The notes under the pieces were generated by a model. It saw only the letters and a list, made by a program, of their open reading frames with translations. It did no database searches and was not told the origin of the DNA. 38,710 nt of DNA, taken from NCBI GenBank assembly GCA_030824075.1, contig JAVBYJ010000044.1, positions 1 through 38,710 of the forward strand, given 5' to 3'. Of the stretch, positions 8,053 to 13,635 are shown one piece after another. The DNA is from Geothrix sp. GTDB lineage: Bacteria > Acidobacteriota > Holophagae > Holophagales > Holophagaceae. Position 1 is the first letter of the stretch; each line of letters starts with the position of its first letter. The position numbers were made by a program, and so were the translations under genes.

Positions 8053-9603
8053 TTGCTTATCGTCGTCGCTCAAAGCGCTGGTTTCTGTTGGGGTGTCCGG
8101 AGAGCCATGGACGCTGTACTTGAGGCTTCGACACGCTGGGGGATGAATGGCCCAGTGCAAACTCTTGGGCCACTGATCCATAATCCCCAAGCCCTGGAAC
8201 AGCTGGCCAGACGCGGTGTGAAACAAACAAACTCCAGTGACCAGGTTGACCACGGCACGGTGGTCGTAAGGGCCCATGGAATTCCTGTTCACGAACTGCG
8301 CGACCTCAAGGAACGGCACCGGCGCAAGGATTTGCACCTCATTAATGGGACCTGCCCAGAGGTGGCCAAGGTTCAGGCAAGGATCAAACGGTACGCCTCG
8401 AAGGGTTACTTCATTGTCCTGCTGGGCACGCAAGGCCATGCCGAAACCATCGCCCATGAGAGTTATGCCTCCGAAGGTTGCGCTGTTGTCGGCAATATCC
8501 TAGAGGCGGAGAACTTGGCTCTAGATCCTCAGGGGAAAGTTCTCGTCATCGCGCAGACCACCTTCCTGGTTCCAGATTTCGAAAAGATCGCTGACCTCAT
8601 CCGTTCTAATGTACAGAGATGTGTGGTGATCAACAGCATCTGCAAAGACACTTGGAAGCGCCAGGAGGAGGCCGAAGAGCTTTGCTCACATGCGGATTAT
8701 CTCGTGGTGATCGGAGGAAAGTCATCGAACAACACCCGTCATCTCGCCGACCTAGCGAGGAAGGCCGAGAAGCCTTTCCAATGGGTTGAAAGTGCAGAAG
8801 ATCTGGATCTTGAAATAATCAGCGATGCAGGCGAAGTCGGCGTCCTTGCTGGAGCCTCGACCCCTACCTGGACCGTGGATGATGTTGTAGAGCGATTAGA
8901 GGAGGCTGGACGGCTTCCATGGAGCCGTGCTGCCATTCGTATGATGGTCGCTCTTCAGATTCCAGTAGCTCTTGGAACGGGATTGCTCACGGCTATCCTC
9001 CATCATTTACTTGGCTGGTCCCCTGGGTGGGCTGGTCCCATGCTTCCAGCTGCTTTCCATCTGTATGTCTCCGCTTTGTTGCCTTACTTTGAGCCCTCGG
9101 GAATAGGTGGAATCGGTCAGGCCCGTGGTCGCTTCCTGGCACGGAATCGCCCCAAAATACTGGCTGTGGGGTGGGTGGCGGGGGCGGTTGCCTTAGTGGC
9201 TGCAGCCCATTTGGGCGTGAGGCCCGCTGTTGGTACCTTGGTGCTCGCCTTGGTGCTCATTGGAGTTATTCGATTCAGGATTGGCGTCTTGAAGGCGGTT
9301 CGAGGTATTCCTGCCGTCGTGGATCTCGGATGGGCGTTGATACCTGTTTGGCTGGCCGTCATCCTCCCGATGTTCACGAGACCTACTCCCGATCCCACGA
9401 GGCTAATTTTTGCCTCCTGGATTCTGTTTTCTCTAGGATTGGCTACCCATGCGTTGCGCCATTTGAATGCTTTCCGAGCAGACCAAATCCTTGGGCGGGA
9501 AATTCTTGCGGTTGCCGTAGGAAGCCAAGCCACCAAATGGATCTCGATTCTCTTGGTGGTGGGGGGAATAGCCACCCTCAGTGCAATGGCGGGTCTTCCC
9601 TGA
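8053..9603 (+). CDS. ispH: IspH (HMBPP reductase) fused to a UbiA-like membrane domain
   Basis: Residues 1-285 are a complete IspH, the Fe-S enzyme that reduces HMBPP to IPP and DMAPP in the last step of the MEP isoprenoid pathway. Cluster ligands C12 (GFCWGV), C101 (GTCPEV) and C197 (SICKDT) are present, as are H43, H75, H129 and E131 (GHAE), the QTT threonines at 169-170, S225/N227 and S269 (AGAST). Residues about 295-516 add at least six hydrophobic segments. This part resembles UbiA prenyltransferases in layout and in the late motif DQILGREILAVAVG, but the first Asp-rich motif is missing (YFEPSG instead). Start is TTG 8053 with AGGAG four bases upstream. Usual IspH is about 300-320 aa, so the extra membrane half is odd. 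It might bind or use the IPP/DMAPP produced; that is inference. Confidence 0.85.
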   Translation: MLIVVAQSAGFCWGVRRAMDAVLEASTRWGMNGPVQTLGPLIHNPQALEQLARRGVKQTNSSDQVDHGTVVVRAHGIPVHELRDLKERHRRKDLHLINGTCPEVAKVQARIKRYASKGYFIVLLGTQGHAETIAHESYASEGCAVVGNILEAENLALDPQGKVLVIAQTTFLVPDFEKIADLIRSNVQRCVVINSICKDTWKRQEEAEELCSHADYLVVIGGKSSNNTRHLADLARKAEKPFQWVESAEDLDLEIISDAGEVGVLAGASTPTWTVDDVVERLEEAGRLPWSRAAIRMMVALQIPVALGTGLLTAILHHLLGWSPGWAGPMLPAAFHLYVSALLPYFEPSGIGGIGQARGRFLARNRPKILAVGWVAGAVALVAAAHLGVRPAVGTLVLALVLIGVIRFRIGVLKAVRGIPAVVDLGWALIPVWLAVILPMFTRPTPDPTRLIFASWILFSLGLATHALRHLNAFRADQILGREILAVAVGSQATKWISILLVVGGIATLSAMAGLP

Positions 9604-9717
9604 TTCGTTTGAATCGGAGATCCGTTTGATGAATCCCTGCTTTTGCCGTCCTATGCCTCACCAGAATCTGAACCCCGCCTCTTTGGGGCCCTCGATCAAG
9701 CAATCTGATATCCAACA

Positions 9718-9870
9718 TGAATTCGCTGTTACCCCATTTTTGGTTCCCTGTTCCGTCACTCAGGGAATCCAGATGAAAATACAGCGGTGGCGCACTCCAA
9801 TCGGCGATTCCCAGGCTCTCACCACCCTGAATTCGCCCCATTTCCCTGATGTTTTCCCTGATACAGGGAA
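9718..9870. repeat. Repeated intergenic module with TTCCCTG / CAGGGAA inverted pairs
   Basis: TGAATTCGC occurs at 9718-9726 and 9828-9836. Each copy is followed by CCCATTT and then an inverted pair: TTCCCTG 9744-9750 with CAGGGAA 9761-9767, and TTCCCTG 9854-9860 (plus an extra copy at 9842-9848) with CAGGGAA 9864-9870. The modules are about 110 bp apart. The order of motifs is kept, so this is a diverged duplication rather than random palindromes. Confidence 0.55.
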
Positions 9871-9901
9871 TTCGGAACCGGAGAGGGTTCCGGTCTAGAC
9901 T

Positions 9902-9952
9902 GCACCCACCGCCAACAAGTCTGCAATCGCAGCAGACATTCCAGGCCCTCAG
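9902..9952. repeat. 51-bp direct repeat, left copy
   Basis: Identical over 51 bases to 11946-11996; similarity extends about five bases further left with one mismatch. Inside is an inverted repeat GTCTGC / GCAGAC with a seven-base loop. The two copies bound the recombinase remnant and the DUF4238 gene, as expected for sites at the ends of an inserted element. Confidence 0.8.
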
Positions 9953-9998
9953 AGCAAACGCCCGCCGGGCGCGGCTCTCAGGGCCTGAGAGCCCGCAT
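9943..9998. terminator. GC-rich hairpin, possible terminator
   Basis: Arms AGGCCCTCAGAGC and GCTCTCAGGGCCT pair with one mismatch, and the loop contains its own GCCCG/CGGGC mini-stem. The left arm is the end of the 51-bp repeat. No T run follows on either strand, so termination is uncertain. The hairpin is absent next to the right copy of the repeat. Confidence 0.35.
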
Positions 9999-10081
9999 GG
10001 AGAAGGTGTATCTCTACCCTGGAATGCCCCAGGACCTCCGATTCTCTCCAGAGGCCCTGAAGTGGGTGGATTCCTGATTGA

Positions 10082-10801
10082 TCAGGAAATGAGAGTCTTT
10101 GGTTCAAAGCCAAGCGCCCGCCGCTGATCCGCCCAATCCATCGGGAGCTTCGCCAGCAATCGCTTGACTGTCAGCGCCTTCGGCTGCCTCCCATCCAGAA
10201 TCGCTTCCACGATGTCCGGGGCCAGCCAGGCCAAGGGCAGGAGCCTCGCCACATGCTGCCCGGAGATTCCGTAGGCTTTGGCGATCTCTTCCCTGGACTT
10301 CGCCTGCCCGGAGAGCAACAGGTCATACCAATACCTGCCGCGAGCCACAGCCTGGATCAGAGGCTTGTCCACGTGGGCGTCTCGACCATCTCCATTGGGC
10401 CTAGGGATGACGAACCGCAGGCCACGGCCGTCCCACTTAAATTGGTACTTGGATTCCAAGGCGATGGATTCGGCTGGGGCTGGGACCGAAGGCAGGCCGA
10501 CCGTGGAATGCAGCATTCCTGGGTTCACATGAAGCGTCAGGACTGTCGGCGACACCACCACCTTCAGCAGAAATCCCTTCAGCCACTCCCGCTTGAACAC
10601 AGACGATTGCCCTTCCCAGTCCTGAGCGACCTTGACTGCGGCCTTGATCACCTGAGCCTGCCTTCCACCAACCTCTCCCAGGGCATTGAGCAACTCAGTC
10701 GGTGAGGAATAGGAATCGCTTCAGCCGCCCCCACACACCTTCCTCGAGATCGTGGGCTGGAATGCGCAGGCCGCCCTGGAGGAACCGTCCGGACTTAGAG
10801 T
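10082..10801 (-). pseudogene. Serine recombinase, C-terminal remnant with frameshift
   Basis: The open part (10082-10693, 203 codons, no good start) matches the C-terminal tail of large serine recombinases: a helix-turn-helix-like stretch (SREEIAKAYGISGQHVARLL), then APDIVEAILDGRQP and the closing DWADQRRALGF. Upstream, in another frame, 10700-10800 reads SGRFLQGGLRIPAHDLEEGVWGRL and KRFLFLTD before a TGA; this is the segment that normally precedes the open part. Joining them needs a single-base shift near 10700. The catalytic N-terminal domain with the active serine is absent. The gene is therefore dead. It lies inside the 51-bp direct repeats and is probably the leftover of the machinery that moved this segment. 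Confidence 0.75.
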
Positions 10802-10837
10802 TCTGGAGTCAGGTGCCCCATGAAACTATGTTCAACT

Positions 10838-10854
10838 ATGCAAAGGCATTGCAT
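10838..10854. promoter_or_regulatory. Short palindrome just upstream of the DUF4238 gene
   Basis: ATGCAA and TTGCAT form perfect arms around five bases, three bases before the GTG start. It overlaps the AAAGG that would serve as ribosome-binding site, so it could affect translation or bind a regulator. No clear promoter boxes were found. Confidence 0.25.
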
Positions 10855-10857
10855 TGA

Positions 10858-11820
10858 GTGGAATCTCCTGTGCCCCTAGATCATTTTGTCTCACAGGTTC
10901 ACCTGAAGCGCTTCGGATCATCCGAGCTTTCAGGTCGGTTGTATGCAATCCGAAAGAGTGACCAGAAATACATGGAACCGCACTCTGAAGATGTCTGCCG
11001 GATTCCAGATGGAAGCACGAATGAATATCTGAACGAACCCCGGGTGGTCGAGGATTTCTTAAGGCTCATCGAGCCCAAATACAACCGATCAGTAGAGAAA
11101 TTCCGCTCTGGCGAGATCGATGAAGAGGCGATCTTCACCATTGCTGGCTTCGTTTCCTATGTCACCGTTTGCTCCCCAACAGGCATGAGACTCCATGCGG
11201 ACCTTCTTCGCAGGAACCTGGAACTGCAAGTCGATGCGATGGAGGCTCAGAACCTTATCCCGCCGCCACCACCAGAGCTCGGTGATACAGCCCTAAGTAA
11301 TCTAATCAGTGAAGGCTCCGTAGAGATCGTGGTTGACAAGAAATACCCTCAGGCGATTGGGATTACTCAAATACATGAGTTCATCCAAGTGTTTGGAAAT
11401 TCCAACTGGGATGTGTTGATCAACGAGCATAAGGACTGCCCCTTCGTCACCAGTGACTACCCCATTGGGTTAGAAAATGCGGCTGATGCACCCGTGCAGA
11501 ACAAGATTGTTCCACTAACACCTGAACTTGCTATCAGAATCCGACCTAGATGGGAGCTGCGATTCAGAAGTCAGGATTCTGGGTTCAGCAGATTTCATCC
11601 CCATGTCCAGTGGCTTCGAAGAGCGGAGGTGGTCGCCATCAACCAGATGTTGGTTCGCTGCGCAGAAGACCTTGTGTTCTTCCCTGTATTCGCGCCATGG
11701 GTTCCAGAGTTCATGAAGAAGCACTCGGGGTTCCGAATTGAAAGACGCCAGCATGAGCGCTCGGATACTAACGGGAAATACATCATCGACACCCAGGTGA
11801 TAGCCAAGATCACAAGGTAA
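10858..11820 (+). CDS. DUF4238 family protein
   Basis: This 320-aa protein has the marks of DUF4238: the N-terminal HFVSQVHLKRFG (family form: His followed by a Pro/Gln-type turn and a Leu-Arg-Phe helix) and the central CPFVTSDYPIG. The family has no established biochemical function that I can name; its members tend to be scattered accessory genes. No signal peptide or membrane segment is seen. The start is GTG 10858 (a stop lies immediately upstream in frame); GTG 10870 is an alternative. Base composition is lower in GC than the flanking heme operon, consistent with transfer. It has its own terminator and sits alone between the 51-bp direct repeats, so it is likely the cargo of a small mobile element. 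A defence role is possible but not shown. Confidence 0.75.
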   Translation: MESPVPLDHFVSQVHLKRFGSSELSGRLYAIRKSDQKYMEPHSEDVCRIPDGSTNEYLNEPRVVEDFLRLIEPKYNRSVEKFRSGEIDEEAIFTIAGFVSYVTVCSPTGMRLHADLLRRNLELQVDAMEAQNLIPPPPPELGDTALSNLISEGSVEIVVDKKYPQAIGITQIHEFIQVFGNSNWDVLINEHKDCPFVTSDYPIGLENAADAPVQNKIVPLTPELAIRIRPRWELRFRSQDSGFSRFHPHVQWLRRAEVVAINQMLVRCAEDLVFFPVFAPWVPEFMKKHSGFRIERRQHERSDTNGKYIIDTQVIAKITR

Positions 11821-11833
11821 TTGCCATGCCAAA

Positions 11834-11868
11834 GCAAAGCCCATCAGCGATGATGGGCTTGCTTATTT
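11834..11868 (+). terminator. Rho-independent terminator after the DUF4238 gene
   Basis: Perfect 10-bp stem AAGCCCATCA (11837-11846) / TGATGGGCTT (11851-11860) with a four-base loop, followed by a short T-rich stretch. It starts 14 bases after the stop codon. Confidence 0.75.
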
Positions 11869-12188
11869 CACGATCAGACCACAATGCCCCTGGAAAGCCG
11901 CATAGCAAGCCCGTAGACGCACAGAAACACGCTTCCCATAAGACCGCACCCACCGCCAACAAGTCTGCAATCGCAGCAGACATTCCAGGCCCTCAGGAAG
12001 AAGGTTGATCTCTGCCTGAAGGCTCCGAGCCCGCGCTCCAGTTCTCTTGACGCTGGGCCAGGCTCCCTTTGGCCCGGGAAGACCGAACCGCAAACCCCGA
12101 TGGAGGCCTTTCGATGGCTGATTTGGGGGGGCGAGGGCCAGCCGCCTCGGTTTTGGGTGAGGCATCACACAGGTTGTGACAAATATCA
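11869..12188. other. Spacer between the DUF4238 terminator and the heme operon promoter
   Basis: About 320 bp without a supported gene. It contains the right 51-bp repeat and then a stretch (11997-12018) that resembles the DNA found after the hairpin beside the left repeat. A GGGCCA / TGGCCC inverted repeat at about 12056-12076 could be a weak hairpin. Open frames here lack ribosome-binding sites and recognisable motifs. Confidence 0.45.
11946..11996. repeat. 51-bp direct repeat, right copy
   Basis: Exact copy of 9902-9952 in the same orientation, 2044 bp downstream. It marks the right boundary of the segment carrying the recombinase remnant and the DUF4238 gene. Confidence 0.8.
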
Positions 12189-12290
12189 TATTGAGACTCA
12201 ACCTCAATAACGTATCCTGGCTTTCCAGCTTGAGCCATCAGGTCGCGGCCCCTACCCGCTGGGTTCCGCGACGCGCGTAAAGGAGGTTCG
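12189..12290 (+). promoter_or_regulatory. Promoter with palindromic operator and leader hairpin of the heme/iron operon
   Basis: TATTGAG (12189-12195) and CTCAATA (12203-12209) form perfect arms around seven bases. They overlap a plausible -35 (TTGAGA, 12191-12196) whose -10 would be TATCCT (12213-12218, 16-bp spacer). A hairpin with arms TCGCGG (12243-12248) and CCGCGA (12266-12271) lies in the leader, ten bases before the AGGAGG ribosome-binding site at 12281-12286. A Fur-family repressor is the expected regulator for such an operon, but the arms match the Fur consensus only loosely. Confidence 0.45.
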
Positions 12291-12452
12291 ATGATCCGCA
12301 TCCGTGTCCCCGTCGAGGTCTTCCAGGCCCTCCTTCAGCGTGACTGGGGGACTTCCCCTGCCGAGATCGAAGCCCCAGCCGCGTTCAACCACAGGGCCGC
12401 AGGTCCCACGGGTGAAACGGGCCTATCCGGGGAGTCGCGTCGTGTCGAATGA
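12291..12452 (+). CDS. Small 53-aa protein, translationally coupled to the HemS-like gene
   Basis: The ATG at 12291 has a near-perfect ribosome-binding site (AGGAGG, spacer four bases), the best of the whole operon. The frame reads MIRIRVPVEVFQALLQRDWG and ends at 12452, overlapping the GTG start of the HemS-like gene by 11 bases. This layout is typical of coupling, where translation of the first frame helps that of the second. The place fits the small HemP-type proteins found beside heme genes, but the sequence lacks the HemP pattern (a GxxxYxLRxT-like core), so I cannot name it. It may be a genuine small protein or just a leader that sets expression of the next gene. Confidence 0.5.
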   Translation: MIRIRVPVEVFQALLQRDWGTSPAEIEAPAAFNHRAAGPTGETGLSGESRRVE

Positions 12453-13455
12453 GGAGAGGTGGATCGCATCCTTTCTGGTGGGTGCTCAGCAGCATGGGAA
12501 TCGAGGGCTATCTGCTCTGCAGGCCTTGCAATTGCGGGGGGATCTCCGCCTGATGCCGTTGCGGCGGGATGAGCCGTCCCTGCTTCAAGCACTTCCGAAT
12601 CTGGGTTCCGCGGACTACACGACAGGCAACGCCTGTGGCTCATGCACCCGTCGCGAGCGGGTCCAGTCGGTTGTGACCCTGGACGGAGAAACCGTTCTGT
12701 TTGGTGAGCCCGATGGCATGAGGTGGATGAACACCTCGTGGCGACATTCGGTAGCCGTCCTCAATCGCAGTGACGATTTCACGGATACACCTCCCTGCCT
12801 GCTCTTGTTTGGCGAGGCCGGGGAACTTGCTCATCACATCACCATTCCGGATCCATCGGCCTGGGAAGGCTTCATCGACCTGGTACGCCGCTACCGGGGC
12901 TGCTGGACCTGCCTCCAGCATGGGGCCTCCCAACCGAAGTCATCCCTTGGAGAGATGTGTCCGGCGTGGATGCTGCGCGAAGCCTGGCGCGACGCCGGAT
13001 CGGACCGGGATCTCGATCTGCGGTTGGAGCGCCTCGGGCTGAGCCGTGTCCTCGCCCTGAGGGCCATGGAAGGGCTCTGCACCACCCTCCTCGAGGTCCA
13101 GGATCTATCAGACCTCCTCAAGGGCCTTGCCTCGGTGCCCGTCCCTGCCCAGGTTCAGCTTGGCAATCGGCATTGCCTGCAAATTCTGGAATCCCCCCTG
13201 GACAGCCTCCTGGCCGGCGCAAAGGAATGGGAAGTCCAAATGGGTCACGCGACCCTACGCCTGAACCCATCCAGTCTGGACAGCATCTGGCTCGTCGTTC
13301 CGCCCTGGACCAAGCCGGAAAGGCCCCAGATCGAATGCTACGACGCCGCTGGAGAGCGGGTGCTGACCCTCTCCAGCCCCCTCACACCCTGCCCTCTGGT
13401 TCAGGTCGGATGGCAACAAGTGGTCGGACGCCTGGAGGCGGGGAGGCCGATCTGA
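12442..13455 (+). CDS. HemS/ChuS-like heme-handling protein
   Basis: This cytoplasmic protein has 337 aa, close to the roughly 340-350 aa of HemS/ChuS. The start is GTG 12442 with GGAG seven bases upstream; the frame is open back to 12304 but that part looks non-coding. It shows the duplicated HemS fold: the first half has LLQALPNLG and MNTSWRHSVAVL...LLLFGEAGELAHHI, the second half has LGNRHCLQI, a TLRLNPSSLDSIWLVV stretch and IECYDAAGERVL, each matching a HemS landmark. HemS proteins accept heme entering the cell, and some cleave it to release iron. The sequence is divergent, with many extra cysteines, and which residue binds heme is unclear. It is the first large gene of an iron operon with the TonB receptor and PepSY protein. 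Confidence 0.7.
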   Translation: MSNEERWIASFLVGAQQHGNRGLSALQALQLRGDLRLMPLRRDEPSLLQALPNLGSADYTTGNACGSCTRRERVQSVVTLDGETVLFGEPDGMRWMNTSWRHSVAVLNRSDDFTDTPPCLLLFGEAGELAHHITIPDPSAWEGFIDLVRRYRGCWTCLQHGASQPKSSLGEMCPAWMLREAWRDAGSDRDLDLRLERLGLSRVLALRAMEGLCTTLLEVQDLSDLLKGLASVPVPAQVQLGNRHCLQILESPLDSLLAGAKEWEVQMGHATLRLNPSSLDSIWLVVPPWTKPERPQIECYDAAGERVLTLSSPLTPCPLVQVGWQQVVGRLEAGRPI

Positions 13456-13485
13456 TGATGCCCACATGATCACCCAAGCCATGCC

Positions 13486-13515
13486 AGAGGCGACCTCGAA
13501 CGCTGCCTCGCCTCT
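13486..13515 (+). terminator. Hairpin between the HemS-like and TonB receptor genes
   Basis: Perfect 8-bp arms AGAGGCGA (13486-13493) and TCGCCTCT (13508-13515), 30 bases after the HemS-like stop. No T run follows, so it may cause partial termination or mRNA processing inside the 180-bp gap rather than a full stop. Confidence 0.35.
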
Positions 13516-13635
13516 ACGTTGAAAGCGGCCCCTGGCTGAATCCACTGCGGCCTTAGGCCGTTCCCAACCGTTACGCCACAACGATCCCGGCAGCCGCTAT
13601 GGCCTGCCCAGGATCCCTCTGCCTCAAGGAGCCCC

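Larger units (their letters stand above)
9604..10081. other. Non-coding region rich in repeated motifs between ispH and the recombinase remnant
   Basis: This 478-bp stretch has no convincing gene. It holds a twice-repeated module (GAATTCGC, CCCATTT, TTCCCTG, CAGGGAA), a hairpin at 9873-9892 (arms CGGAACC and GGTTCCG), the left copy of a 51-bp direct repeat, and a GC-rich hairpin at about 9943-9998. Such dense structure beside a recombinase suggests attachment or regulatory DNA of a mobile element. Confidence 0.5.

Noticed and set aside
10858..11820. Calling the DUF4238 gene a defence gene outright
   Set aside because: Only its position in a small mobile-looking island suggests this; the sequence itself shows no nuclease, ATPase or toxin motif.
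11993..12301. Minus-strand frame of 102 codons before the heme operon
   Set aside because: No ribosome-binding site or recognisable motif, and it covers the likely promoter of the heme operon.
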